A stretch of DNA of 64,000 nucleotides from contig CARQVR010000009.1 in NCBI GenBank assembly GCA_949051815.1, positions 8,773 through 72,772 on the forward strand. Reading direction: 5' to 3'. The notes below the pieces were generated by a model. The model was not told the DNA's origin, did not search any database, and was given only the letters and a program-made list of their open reading frames with translations. This stretch comes from an uncultured Lachnospiraceae bacterium. Lineage in GTDB: Bacteria; Bacillota; Clostridia; Lachnospirales; Lachnospiraceae. Below, one piece after another: positions 44,561 to 52,897 of this stretch (the first letter of the stretch is position 1; the number at the start of each line of letters is the position of its first letter). Position numbers and translations under genes: made by a program.

Positions 44561-44617
44561 TTTCTCCTCCATTCCGAATCGTCACAAATTTCCAATTGAA
44601 TAATAAGGTCATCAGAC

Positions 44618-44947
44618 TTATTTTTCAATTTTCAGTCCTCCCTCAAAAATACTGTTCAATTTGGCAGAATACCTATACCATTCGCTGACGTAAAGATTGA
44701 GCTGTGCCCTTCCCTTCTCCGTGATCCTGTAATAACGCCTGTTTCTTCCTGCACATTCCATGTCGTAAATCTGCAGGCATTCATCCTTCTGCAGCCTTCG
44801 CAGAACCGGATACAGTGTGGACTCGGAAATCTCTATGACCAGCCGCACTTCCTGCGTGATCTTGTAGCCATAGGTTCCTTCCGCCTCATGGGACACAACA
44901 GCCAGCACGATGGCGTCCAGCAATGCCGCACCTGTGTTAAAAACCAT
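44618..44947 (-). CDS. PadR-family transcriptional regulator
   Basis: The 109-residue protein is a winged helix of PadR type (LDAIVLAVVSHEAEGTYGYKI, ESTLYPVLRRLQKDECLQ, NRRYYRITEKGRAQL). It starts at ATG 44947, with AAAGGAG nine bases upstream. It is the first gene of padR-HAAS-DUF4097-pspC and very probably represses that operon by binding the AT-rich repeats over its promoter. PadR proteins in such operons often respond to cell-wall-active compounds. Confidence 0.92.
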   Translation of the reverse strand: MVFNTGAALLDAIVLAVVSHEAEGTYGYKITQEVRLVIEISESTLYPVLRRLQKDECLQIYDMECAGRNRRYYRITEKGRAQLNLYVSEWYRYSAKLNSIFEGGLKIEK

Positions 44948-45029
44948 GTAAATGACTCCTTTCTTCCTTTTTACATATTTCATTGTCATCGCTTTCGGAG
45001 TTATCCTCCCTTCAATCACCTCTGTTGTT

Positions 45030-45115
45030 TTATAATATTATTGATTTATACAATATTATATGATGTATAATATTGTTTCTACACATACTATATGATATAT
45101 AATATTGTTTGTCAA
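45030..45115 (-). promoter_or_regulatory. padR promoter with tandem AT-rich operator
   Basis: TTGACA (45110-45115), 17-bp spacer, TATAGT (45087-45092) on the minus strand. A unit ACAATATTATA-ATCATATA occurs twice in the same direction, once inside the spacer and once about 38 bp downstream near 45045-45075. Both contain dyad symmetry. This suits autorepression by PadR. Confidence 0.7.
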
Positions 45116-45161
45116 CAACTATTTTCATTTCCGTTCTGCTTCTTTGACACTGACAGGCATA

Positions 45162-45215
45162 TTGCGTTCTACCCCTGCTGGTGCTATACTAAATCGAGCA
45201 TAAAACGCTCGATTT
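45162..45215 (+). promoter_or_regulatory. azlCD promoter with palindrome at the start site
   Basis: TTGCGT (45162-45167), 17-bp spacer, TATACT (45185-45190). A perfect 9-bp palindrome AAATCGAGC/GCTCGATTT (45191-45199 and 45207-45215) covers the start site, a likely repressor site or a 5' hairpin. No other gene is seen between padR and azlC. Confidence 0.65.
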
Positions 45216-45264
45216 AACCATCCCATTTGCTATAGGATGAAGCCCGAAGGAGTTTTCTATTACC

Positions 45265-46023
45265 ATGACTACACAAAATAAAATCTGTTTCCGGCACGGT
45301 ATGCGGGACGGCAGTCCCATCGCGCTTGGATATTTTGCGGTGGCCTTCACACTGGGCATCGCCGCCAGAAACGCCGGACTCTCCGCCATACAGGCGCTCA
45401 TTGCAAGCGCGCTGAACAACGCTTCCGCCGGAGAATATGCCGGATTCGCCCTGATTGCCGCGGGCAGCAGCTATCTGGAAATGGCTGTGATGACTTTAGT
45501 GGTCAACGCCAGATACCTTCTCATGTCCTGCTCCCTCAGCCAGAAACTGAAAACGGACACGCCTCTGCGCCACCGTATGCTGATCGCCTACGATGTAACC
45601 GATGAAATCTTCGGTATCTGCGTGGCACAGCCCGGATATCTGAATCCATGGTATGCCTACGGCGCGATCGCCGTGGCGATTCCCGGATGGGCATTCGGTA
45701 CTTTTTTCGGTGTAATTATGGGAAATGTGCTGCCGACCAGAGTGGTCAGTGCATTGAGCGTAGGACTCTACGGTATGTTCTTAGCCATCATTATCCCGCC
45801 CGCCAGAAAAAACCGGGTGATTGCGGGCGTGGTAGCCGTCGGCTTTGCGGCCAGTTTTCTTGTAAACCGCCTGCCCCTTTTTAGCGGCCTTTCCACAGGA
45901 ATAAAGACCATCGCACTCACTGTTGCGCTGGCCCTTCTCGCGGCGGTTTTATTTCCGACTGATATGGTCAATTCCGAAGAAAAATCATCGTCCGATAACG
46001 GCGATTCCAAGGAGGTATCTTAG
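45265..46023 (+). CDS. azlC: Branched-chain amino acid exporter, large subunit
   Basis: The 252-residue AzlC-family membrane protein (GMRDGSPIALGYFAVAFTLGIAARNAGLS, LIAAGSSYLEMAVMTLVVNARYLLMS) forms an exporter with AzlD. The paired small membrane protein begins 2 bp after its stop. AAGGAG precedes ATG. The last 18 residues are hydrophilic and Ser/Asp-rich. Known homologues export branched-chain amino acids or their analogues. Confidence 0.92.
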   Translation: MTTQNKICFRHGMRDGSPIALGYFAVAFTLGIAARNAGLSAIQALIASALNNASAGEYAGFALIAAGSSYLEMAVMTLVVNARYLLMSCSLSQKLKTDTPLRHRMLIAYDVTDEIFGICVAQPGYLNPWYAYGAIAVAIPGWAFGTFFGVIMGNVLPTRVVSALSVGLYGMFLAIIIPPARKNRVIAGVVAVGFAASFLVNRLPLFSGLSTGIKTIALTVALALLAAVLFPTDMVNSEEKSSSDNGDSKEVS

Positions 46024-46025
46024 AA

Positions 46026-46337
46026 ATGGAACATAATATCTGGATTTATCTTCTGGTGATGGCAGCAGTCTCCTATCTGATCCGCATGGCTCCTCTTGCG
46101 CTGATCCGCAAGGAAATCACCAACAAATATCTGCGCTCGTTCCTCTTTTATGTGCCTTACGCGACACTGGCTGTCATGACTTTTCCCGCCATTATGGAAG
46201 CTACGCAGACGCCTGTGGCCGGACTCCTCGCCCTGATCGCCGGTATTTTCCTTGCGTGGAAGGGATGCAGTCTCTTTCAGGTCGCCGTGCTCTGCTGCGT
46301 TGTAGCGTTTTTGACAGAGCTGCTGCCTTTCTTCTAA
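46026..46337 (+). CDS. azlD: Branched-chain amino acid exporter, small subunit
   Basis: This is a 103-residue protein with four predicted helices (WIYLLVMAAVSYLIRMAPLAL, LRSFLFYVPYATLAVMTFPAIM), the AzlD family. The ATG lies 2 bp after azlC with GAGG overlapping the azlC end, so expression is coupled. Confidence 0.92.
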   Translation: MEHNIWIYLLVMAAVSYLIRMAPLALIRKEITNKYLRSFLFYVPYATLAVMTFPAIMEATQTPVAGLLALIAGIFLAWKGCSLFQVAVLCCVVAFLTELLPFF

Positions 46338-46400
46338 AAAAGCGGCGCAATTTCCAGTGATGATAAGCATGTGACGGCATAACACCGCCCGAACGGCTGT

Positions 46401-46670
46401 TTAGAAAAGACTTACTTTTCCCACCACGCCGTCATTGATCACGTAGTAGGCCGTAAAATCCTCGGGCTTTACATAGATCTGCATATTCTCAATGGAATCC
46501 GCCTTGAATCCCTTGGCTATGTAATGAGATTTGACCCGCTCGGTCACATCATCCATATTGACCTCATAATTGCGGTACTGTAATATGACTTCCGTTTCGA
46601 TCTCTTTCTTCACCTCTGCCTCTGTCTGCGCCGGTGCGTTTGTCTGTGCTGCTGCTTTTGTATTTTCCAT
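46401..46670 (-). CDS. Small conserved protein (DUF6465-like)
   Basis: Start ATG 46670 has AAAGGGGAG upstream. The 89-residue protein has an Ala/Gln/Thr-rich head (about 1-18), then a folded-looking part with VILQYRNYEVNMDDVTERVK, AKGFKADSIENMQIYVKPED and AYYVINDGVVGKVSLF. This matches small Lachnospiraceae proteins that I recall as DUF6465. It faces the end of azlD across 63 bp. Function is unknown. Confidence 0.75.
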   Translation of the reverse strand: MENTKAAAQTNAPAQTEAEVKKEIETEVILQYRNYEVNMDDVTERVKSHYIAKGFKADSIENMQIYVKPEDFTAYYVINDGVVGKVSLF

Positions 46671-46831
46671 TTCGCTCCCCTTTCTCAGTTGATACTCCCG
46701 TCTTCCCCTCTTACCTGCTAACGGTAATGTTCTTCTATCAGTGTACCACACTCAGAACTATCTCTCAATAAGCAAAACGGTTTCCGCAGCATTGCGAAAA
46801 TTGAATTTTTCAAGAGCCGCCCCCTCGGCGT

Positions 46832-46860
46832 TTGACATCCGCGAAGGAATCTGTTAGAAT
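46832..46860 (+). promoter_or_regulatory. Promoter of the antitoxin RNA
   Basis: TTGACA (46832-46837), 17-bp spacer, TAGAAT (46855-46860), reading toward the toxin gene. Confidence 0.75.
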
Positions 46861-46866
46861 AAAAAC

Positions 46867-46960
46867 ATCAAAAGAGGTACTGCCGATAGACGGTCAGTCC
46901 AAGTTTAATTACCTAAAAAGAAAGTAACCGTTTCCTTGGGCTGGGGCGGTTACTTTTTTG
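46867..46960 (+). ncRNA. Predicted antitoxin RNA, convergent with the toxin mRNA
   Basis: This is a transcript of about 95 nt from the promoter at 46832 to the shared terminator. Its 5' end carries GGTACTGCC and CGGTCAGTCC, which also occur in the toxin mRNA leader. It can base-pair with the toxin mRNA over the terminator and the last toxin codons. Confidence 0.6.
46921..46956. terminator. Bidirectional terminator shared by toxin and antitoxin RNAs
   Basis: AAAGTAACCG (46921-46930) pairs with CGGTTACTTT (46947-46956). T-runs follow on both strands. The toxin stop codon lies in one arm. Confidence 0.85.
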
Positions 46961-47042
46961 TGTGGTTTATGTACGCTATCAGAATCGACACAATGATTCC
47001 AAGAATCATCAGAACAACCGTCAGCAGTTCATAGTCACTCAT
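46950..47042 (-). CDS. 30-residue holin-like type I toxin
   Basis: ATG 47042 is preceded by AAAGGAGGG. The peptide starts MSDYELLTVVLMILGII, has one membrane helix and ends with a basic NHTKK tail. This is the pattern of the putative holin-like toxins (Hol-Tox family) of Firmicutes, membrane peptides controlled by an antisense RNA. Promoter TTGTGC-17-TAAAAT lies at 47145-47173. The leader of about 95 nt contains a hairpin CAGAGGGA/TCCCTCTG just before the ribosome site, which may limit translation. The facing antitoxin promoter and common terminator resemble the par (Fst) layout. Killing or dormancy activity is inferred only. Confidence 0.8.
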   Translation of the reverse strand: MSDYELLTVVLMILGIIVSILIAYINHTKK

Positions 47043-47144
47043 AAGCAATCCCTCCTTTCCCGGTTTTACCCGTTGTCAGAGGGATAGTCCCTCTGCGAAG
47101 AAGGACTGACCGCCTATCCCGTTATGGCAGTACCCCGTTAGTGT

Positions 47145-47173
47145 ATTTTAACAGAAAGTATGGAGCAGCACAA
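47145..47173 (-). promoter_or_regulatory. Promoter of the toxin mRNA
   Basis: TTGTGC (47168-47173), 17-bp spacer, TAAAAT (47145-47150) on the minus strand. Confidence 0.6.
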
Positions 47174-47206
47174 TACCGCCCCGGCATATTTCTGCATTGC
47201 GCAGCA

Positions 47207-47235
47207 TTGCCGCTGTGCGGATTTTATGCTATACT
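47207..47235 (+). promoter_or_regulatory. Predicted promoter of ybaK
   Basis: TTGCCG (47207-47212), 17-bp spacer, TATACT (47230-47235), 45 bp before the ATG. Confidence 0.6.
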
Positions 47236-47279
47236 CCTGAAACAGGTAATTGCCTATAACAGTGACAGGAGAAACGGAA

Positions 47280-47783
47280 ATGAAAAACAGAGAAGAAAAA
47301 ACCAACGCCATACGCCTGCTGGAGCAGAAAAAGCTGCTGTTTCGACTTCACGATTACTCGCAGTCCGGCGCCGTCAGCGGGCCGGAGGTCGCCGAATACT
47401 TAAATGAGAATCCTGACCGGGTCTTTAAGACACTGGTCACTGTCGGCAAATCTGCCGGTCATTACGTCTTTCTCGTACCGGTAAACAGAGAGCTTGATCT
47501 GAAAAAAGCCGCGAAAGCGGTGAACGAAAAGAGCATTGAAATGATAAAAGCGAAAGAGCTGCTGCCACTCACAGGCTACATCCACGGCGGCTGTTCGCCT
47601 GTGGGAATGAAGAAATTTTTCCCGACCATTATAGACGCCGGCGCAGAATGCTTCGAAGAAATCTTTTTCAGTGGCGGCAGGATCGGTCTGCAGATCGAAA
47701 TGAGCCTGTCGGAGTTGCAAAAAGTCATAACGTTCCGGCTGGCGGATATTTCCTCCGGGGCATCCGCCCCGCCCATATCTTAA
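47280..47783 (+). CDS. ybaK: YbaK-type Cys-tRNA(Pro)/aminoacyl-tRNA deacylase
   Basis: YbaK hydrolyses cysteine wrongly attached to tRNA-Pro. The 167-residue protein has the family pattern NPDRVFKTLVTVG, FLVPVNRELDLKKAAKA and the loop TGYIHGGCSPVGMKKFFPTI (about 100-120). Start ATG 47280 has AGGAGA ten bases upstream; an upstream start lacks this. It converges on trkH with a 30-bp gap. It appears monocistronic. Confidence 0.93.
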   Translation: MKNREEKTNAIRLLEQKKLLFRLHDYSQSGAVSGPEVAEYLNENPDRVFKTLVTVGKSAGHYVFLVPVNRELDLKKAAKAVNEKSIEMIKAKELLPLTGYIHGGCSPVGMKKFFPTIIDAGAECFEEIFFSGGRIGLQIEMSLSELQKVITFRLADISSGASAPPIS

Positions 47784-47813
47784 GCGGATGCCTGCAGACA
47801 TGCGGCGCGCTCT

Positions 47814-49268
47814 CTATCTGCCGCTCCACGTACTCCTCGAGAACAGAATCAATATCGGGAAAATCTCCAGACGCCCGGCCAGCATGTCCACAATGAGGAG
47901 CGCCTTGGACAAAACGCTGTAATCCCCGAAATTACATGTGGGTCCCACGCTCTCCAACCCCGGACCGATATTGTTAAAGCAGGCCAGCACCGCCGAAAAA
48001 TTCGTCATCGGTGAGAAACCGTCTATGGAAATCACGATAAAGCTGAATACAATGATAAAAGCGTAAGCCGCCAGATACGCGTTTGTGTTGTCAAGCACCC
48101 GCTCCGTCACCATCTGGCCGTTCACACGCACCACCTGCACTTTCTGCGGGTGAAGAATCTGCCGCACATTGCGCCGCAAGCTCTTGATCAGAAGAAGCGT
48201 GCGTCCGCACTTAAAGCCGCCGCCCGTGCTTCCCGCACAGGCGCCCACGATCATAAGCCCCAGAAGAATCGCACGGGAAAAGCTTGGCCACAAGTCAAAA
48301 TCGGTGGTGGCAAAGCCTGTCGTCGTCATAATACTTGCTACCTGAAAAGCCGCATGTCGGAACGTCTCCCCAAGCGACCCGTATAACCCCCGCACATTCC
48401 ACACAATCAGCAGAATGCTTGCAAGCGCTGTGCCCAGATAGAAGCGCAGCTCCTCGTCCTGAAACACATTCTTCACCTGACGGATCGCCAGCATATAATA
48501 ACAACTGAAATTCACGCCGAACAGCAGCATAAACACCGTACACACATTTTGCAGATACGGGCTGTACCCGGCAATGCTGTCATTTTTGATGCCGAATCCG
48601 CCCGTTCCCGCCGTCCCGTAGGCCGTGCAGACCGCGTCAAAAAGCGGCATACCGCCGATCAGCAGAAAAACCACATTTAATATAGTCAGAAACACATAGA
48701 TAAAATATAAAATCTTCGCAGAATCCTTCATCTTCGGCACAAGCTTCTCCACCTTGGGCCCCGGGCTTTCCGCCCGCAAAAGATGCATGGTATAGCCGTC
48801 GCTCTTCTCCCGCCCCCTGCCGATGGCAAGCACAAACACAAGCACGCCCATGCCGCCCAGCCAGTGCGTAAAGCTGCGCCAATAGAGATTTCCCATGGAA
48901 AGCGGCTCCACCTCCTGCAGAATGGACGCCCCGGTCGTGGTAAAGCCGGAAACCGTCTCAAACATGGCGTCCACAAAGCCGGGAATTTCCCCCGAAAAAT
49001 AGAAAGGCAGACAGCCCAAAAGACTCATCACAATCCAGCTTGCGCCGACACAGACAAGCCCCTCTCTCGCGTAGAATCCCTTTTTGGCCTTTCTGCATAG
49101 CAGATACAGCAGAAGAGCCGTTGCCACGGTAATGACCATGCTGGTCAAAAATCCGGACACCGCTTCGGACTCCTCGTGAAAAACGCTGATCAGCAGCGCC
49201 GGAACCATAAATATCGCTTCCACAATAAGAATCCGGCTGATAAATTTTCCCATCATTCGATAATTCAT
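47814..49268 (-). CDS. trkH: Potassium uptake protein, TrkH/KtrB family
   Basis: The 484-residue membrane protein has the repeated selectivity segments of K+ transporters (SGFTTTGAS, TAGTGGFGIKND, TTTGFATTDFD, GGSTGGG-type glycines in GSTGGGFKCGRTLL). It forms the pore regulated by the TrkA ring encoded 64 bp upstream. GGAGG precedes ATG 49268. The length is that of TrkH rather than the shorter KtrB. Confidence 0.94.
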   Translation of the reverse strand: MNYRMMGKFISRILIVEAIFMVPALLISVFHEESEAVSGFLTSMVITVATALLLYLLCRKAKKGFYAREGLVCVGASWIVMSLLGCLPFYFSGEIPGFVDAMFETVSGFTTTGASILQEVEPLSMGNLYWRSFTHWLGGMGVLVFVLAIGRGREKSDGYTMHLLRAESPGPKVEKLVPKMKDSAKILYFIYVFLTILNVVFLLIGGMPLFDAVCTAYGTAGTGGFGIKNDSIAGYSPYLQNVCTVFMLLFGVNFSCYYMLAIRQVKNVFQDEELRFYLGTALASILLIVWNVRGLYGSLGETFRHAAFQVASIMTTTGFATTDFDLWPSFSRAILLGLMIVGACAGSTGGGFKCGRTLLLIKSLRRNVRQILHPQKVQVVRVNGQMVTERVLDNTNAYLAAYAFIIVFSFIVISIDGFSPMTNFSAVLACFNNIGPGLESVGPTCNFGDYSVLSKALLIVDMLAGRLEIFPILILFSRSTWSGR

Positions 49269-49332
49269 ACGAATCCTCCATGCCAGAGCAGTTTACTGCG
49301 ATGACACGCTTAATCCTCCATAATTTCTGCTA

Positions 49333-50691
49333 TTACTCAAAAATGTCGTTGAGCTGATAGATGACTTCGTCCCTGCCTGTCACGATAATCACGGCATCCC
49401 CCTGTTTATAGAAGGAATCGCCGTTCGGTATCTCAAAACTGTTATGCCTGTTGATACCTGCCACACGGATATTTTTCTTTAGCTTTAATTTTTTCAGGGG
49501 TTCCCCGCAATGCTTCGTGCTGTCATCCACAATAAACTCTATGGCCTCCGCCTGCCCGTCCGCGATCACGTTGACCGCCTGCGCCGCTCCGGTCTGGTTC
49601 CGGATCGCCCTCACATACCGCACGATGTCATTACAGCAAAGTTCCTTCGGGCTGATGGTGCTTCCCACAGGCAGTTTGTCCAGAATCCGGTTATTGGACA
49701 GTCTGCCGAGTTTCGTGATAATCTGGGGTACCTCCGCATTGCTGCCGATCAGGGAGATAAACAGGTTCATCTCGTCCACCCCGGTCAATGTCACAAGCGC
49801 GTCACATTCTCCGATCCGCTCCCGCTCCAGAAGGAACTCATTGCTGGCGTCGCCGCATACGATTGTCACTTCCGGAAGCTGGTTGGCCAAAGACAGGCAC
49901 CTGTCGTAATTCTGCTCGATGATCTCCACCATAATGCCGTCCTGATTGAGAAGCTGCGCCAGATAGTAGCTGAGGCGGCCGCCGCCGCACAAAAGTACCC
50001 GTTTGGCCTTATGGGTGATGATTCCGATATTTTTGAGGAACACGGTCAATTCTCTGGTGGAGGCCGTCACGAAAATCCGGTCCCCTGCCTGCAGCACAAA
50101 ATTACCATCCGGTATGATGGCCTTGCTGTCCCTTAAAACGGCGCAGACCAGAATCTTACATTTGACTACATTGGTCAGGTCAAAAAGCCCCACGTTGCAG
50201 AGCTTGGAGTTATCCCCGATTTTTAATTCTACGATTTCCACCCTGCCCTTGGCAAAGGTATCTCTCTTTAAAAAACCGGGATACTTGATCAGCCGTTCCA
50301 TCTCGATGGCAGCCTGTCTCTCCGGATTGACCACCATGGACAATCCAAACAGATGCCTCATCTGATAAATCTGATCCTTGTATTCCGGATTGCGTATTCT
50401 CGCTATCGTATGAAGATTGGGGTTCATGCCGTGTGCAATCGTACAGCAGAGCAGATTGACCTCATCCGCCCCCGTCATAACAATCAAAAGCTCGGCTTCC
50501 TCCACGCCAGCCTTAGAGAGTGTCACCATGGACGCGCAGTTTCCCTGCACCGCCATAATATCGTAGCGTTCCTCACTTACCTCCAAAACCTCTGCCTTCG
50601 CGTCAATCAGGGTAATGTCGTGCCCTTCCGCCACCAACTGTCTTGTCAGCGTAGAGCCAACTTTACCGTCCCCCGCTATTATGATCTTCAC
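49333..50691 (-). CDS. trkA: Trk system potassium uptake regulatory protein TrkA
   Basis: The 452-residue cytosolic protein has two RCK units. Each begins with an NAD-type fold: MKIIIAGDGKVGSTLTRQL at the start, and KRVLLCGGGRLSYYLAQLL at about 232. Two TrkA_C domains follow. It gates TrkH according to nucleotide state. Translation starts at GTG 50691 with GGAGGG upstream. The second nucleotide loop reads GGGRLS, the usual small-residue pattern. Confidence 0.94.
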   Translation of the reverse strand: MKIIIAGDGKVGSTLTRQLVAEGHDITLIDAKAEVLEVSEERYDIMAVQGNCASMVTLSKAGVEEAELLIVMTGADEVNLLCCTIAHGMNPNLHTIARIRNPEYKDQIYQMRHLFGLSMVVNPERQAAIEMERLIKYPGFLKRDTFAKGRVEIVELKIGDNSKLCNVGLFDLTNVVKCKILVCAVLRDSKAIIPDGNFVLQAGDRIFVTASTRELTVFLKNIGIITHKAKRVLLCGGGRLSYYLAQLLNQDGIMVEIIEQNYDRCLSLANQLPEVTIVCGDASNEFLLERERIGECDALVTLTGVDEMNLFISLIGSNAEVPQIITKLGRLSNNRILDKLPVGSTISPKELCCNDIVRYVRAIRNQTGAAQAVNVIADGQAEAIEFIVDDSTKHCGEPLKKLKLKKNIRVAGINRHNSFEIPNGDSFYKQGDAVIIVTGRDEVIYQLNDIFE

Positions 50692-50729
50692 TGAAAGTTC
50701 CCTCCGTCATCGTAAAATACTCTTATTAC

Positions 50730-50757
50730 AGTATAGCACGCTTATCCCAAAAGGCAA
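50730..50757 (-). promoter_or_regulatory. Predicted promoter of trkAH
   Basis: TTGCCT (50752-50757), 16-bp spacer, TATACT (50730-50735), about 35 bp before the trkA start. Confidence 0.5.
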
Positions 50758-50776
50758 TCTTCGGATTAACAACAGA

Positions 50777-50801
50777 AGACACCCGCCTTTACGGATGTCT
50801 T
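50777..50801. terminator. Hairpin between the LysM gene and trkA
   Basis: AAGACACCCG pairs with CGGATGTCTT. Six T follow on the plus strand, while the minus-strand tail is only moderately T-rich. Confidence 0.55.
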
Positions 50802-50809
50802 TTTTCTTC

Positions 50810-52651
50810 TTACGTGGGAATCCGCAGCACCTGCCCGATCTGCAAGTTGTCGTTTGGCAGACCGTTGAACCTCCTGATGGCATCCACTGTCGTGCCGAAG
50901 CGGTTTGCCAGAAGCCACAGCGTATCTCCGGAGCGCACGGTATAGTTAAAATATCCCGACGGCTGTTCGGACGGAATCCGCAGTACCTGCCCGATCCGGA
51001 GATTATCGCTTGTCAGCCCGTTCATCCGTCTGATGGCGTCCACCGTGGTGCCGAAGCGGTTTGCCAGAAGCCAGAGCGTATCTCCGGAACGCACGGTATA
51101 AGTGAAAAAGCTGCCGCCCGCGTCCGGTCCCGGATCAGGGTCCGGCGCAGGCACATTCTGTCCGATTCCCTGATAAGTTCTGTACAGCGCATTCCATGTG
51201 GCAGGACCCACAATGCCGTCCGCGGAAAGCCCCATTCTCTTCTGGAAAGCAGTCACCGCCTGTTTTGTCCCCGCACCGAAAATGCCGTCCTGCGTCACAG
51301 CCGGGATGTCCGGATAGTACTCGGAAATGACATCCAGCAGATACTGTAACGTAATCACGTCCTGTCCTCTTGCTCCCTGTCTGAGCACAGAAGACGGCGG
51401 CACCGTTCCGATTCCCAGATTGGTTCCCTCGCTGTTCAGCTCCGCAAGCCTTGTGACCGCCGTGTACAGACTGGACAGCTTATACCAGGTGGATTTTCCC
51501 ACAATCCCGTCAGGCGTCAGCCCGAAAACACTCTGAAATTTCACGACCGCCGCCCGTGTACTGTCCCCAAAGGTTCCCGCTGCATCGGTGATTACCGGTA
51601 TGGCCGGATAGTTGCGCCTGATCCGTTTCAGCCAGGTCTGGATCGTCTGCACGTCCAAGCCTGTGCTCCCCACCCTGAGAGGCGTCCCCGGATAGGAAGT
51701 GATCATATTCGTTATCGCATTCGTTTCCGCGATCTCCACGTCGTCCGGATAATAGTACCGCAGGATCCGCAGCGGCGTGTAGCCCTGATCTGCCAGCGTC
51801 ACCGTCCCCCACTGGGACAATCCTCTGCAGGTCGTCGTCGTGCCGTTGCAAAAGGATGTGAAATAGGGCGCCTGCTGCCCCTGTCTGCGGACATACTCGT
51901 TGAAGATCTCGTCTGCAATCCTGCTAATGGAATCGTAGATGGGCCTGCCGTAAATAAAAGCCTGATCGTATGCGGTGCTGTTCGTAATATCAAACGGATA
52001 TCCTTTCGCCCGGTACCATTCCGTGTAAATCCGGTTCAGCGCAAAGGTGATAATGGCGTAGATGTTCGCCCGCAACGCATTCTCCGGCCAGGTCGGATAG
52101 ATCTCGCTGCTTGCCACATTTTTCACATAGTCCGGAAAGGACACCTGCACGTTGGAAGCATAGGCATCCGGCGTCCCCAAATGTACCGTGATCGGATTCG
52201 GAATAACGACCTGGCGCAATACCTGCCCGGACTCCCCGCTCTGAAAAAAGCCGGCCGGTTCCCGCTCCCCCTCCATGGATACCGCAGGCGCGCCCACCAT
52301 GATTTCCGTCTGCATCCCGTTCCTCTCCCGTCCCTGCATCGGGATGAGAACAAGCGGAAGACGGGCCGATTCACCGTCGAACACCGGAATATCAGAGACA
52401 TATACCGGTTCAAATCCTTCCGCCTGTGCAGACACGTTATACGCCACATAGGGCGTACCCGTAAAATTTTCGTTCTGCGAATAGCTTTTGTCCATCGTTT
52501 CAAGCGACACTCTTCTCGTCTCGCCGTTTTCGTCCGTCGTCAGCTCGTAAATCCGGTTCTGTTCATCGTCCAAAACCGTGACCTTTACACCGCTAAGCGG
52601 CAATGCATCGTGGGCAGTTCTCGCCTGCATAGTCAAGTATCCGATCGCCAT
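50810..52651 (-). CDS. SpoIID-like, peptidoglycan-binding and LysM protein
   Basis: The 613-residue protein has four parts. Residues 1-110 look like a carboxypeptidase-regulatory-like beta domain (GVKVTVLDDEQNRIYELTTDENG). Residues 180-325 carry a SpoIID/LytB-like domain (NALRANIYAIITFALNRIY, TTTCRGLSQWGTVTLADQGYTPLRILRYYYP). Two peptidoglycan_binding_1 domains follow (DSTRAAVVKFQSVFGLTPDGIVG and GTKQAVTAFQKRMGLSADGIVG), then two nearly identical LysM motifs (YTVRSGDTLWLLANRFGTT). No signal peptide is seen, which with the sigma-K-like promoter suggests a mother-cell spore coat or cortex protein. Start ATG 52651 follows GGAGAAGGGG. Confidence 0.85.
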   Translation of the reverse strand: MAIGYLTMQARTAHDALPLSGVKVTVLDDEQNRIYELTTDENGETRRVSLETMDKSYSQNENFTGTPYVAYNVSAQAEGFEPVYVSDIPVFDGESARLPLVLIPMQGRERNGMQTEIMVGAPAVSMEGEREPAGFFQSGESGQVLRQVVIPNPITVHLGTPDAYASNVQVSFPDYVKNVASSEIYPTWPENALRANIYAIITFALNRIYTEWYRAKGYPFDITNSTAYDQAFIYGRPIYDSISRIADEIFNEYVRRQGQQAPYFTSFCNGTTTTCRGLSQWGTVTLADQGYTPLRILRYYYPDDVEIAETNAITNMITSYPGTPLRVGSTGLDVQTIQTWLKRIRRNYPAIPVITDAAGTFGDSTRAAVVKFQSVFGLTPDGIVGKSTWYKLSSLYTAVTRLAELNSEGTNLGIGTVPPSSVLRQGARGQDVITLQYLLDVISEYYPDIPAVTQDGIFGAGTKQAVTAFQKRMGLSADGIVGPATWNALYRTYQGIGQNVPAPDPDPGPDAGGSFFTYTVRSGDTLWLLANRFGTTVDAIRRMNGLTSDNLRIGQVLRIPSEQPSGYFNYTVRSGDTLWLLANRFGTTVDAIRRFNGLPNDNLQIGQVLRIPT

Positions 52652-52696
52652 AATCCCCTTCTCCTTCACAGCCTTGCATCAAATTCGCCTATGTTA

Positions 52697-52723
52697 TAGA
52701 TTATGCGAAAGCGGCATTCCCGT
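52697..52723 (-). promoter_or_regulatory. Candidate sigma-K promoter of the SpoIID/LysM gene
   Basis: On the minus strand AC (52722-52723), 16 bp, then CATAATCTA (52697-52705), which fits the CATANNNTA -10 of mother-cell sigma-K promoters. No sigma-A promoter is evident here. Confidence 0.4.
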
Positions 52724-52795
52724 ACCATCCCCAGCGCTTTCCAAAACTTTCTTACTTTTATATATGACAGCCCCTTTTGCCCCTTTCCACAATCT

Positions 52796-52837
52796 AAAAA
52801 AACCGGGGCATCCCGCCATATGGAATGCTCCCGGTTC
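52796..52837 (-). terminator. Terminator of the giant surface protein gene
   Basis: AACCGGGAGCATTCC pairs with GGGATGCCCCGGTT, followed by seven T on the minus strand. Confidence 0.9.
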
Positions 52838-52897
52838 TTCTTTACGATCCTTTTACGCCGAAGGGCTCTGTCGTTCTCTTCCCGCTCTCTGCGCTAT

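Larger units (their letters stand above)
46874..47136. repeat. Inverted repeats at both ends of the toxin-antitoxin unit
   Basis: The left arm 46874-46900 and the right arm 47103-47136 share GGTACTGCC and CGGTCAGTCC in inverted orientation, with middles of 6 and 13 bp. Each arm lies just after one of the two facing promoters. Confidence 0.8.
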
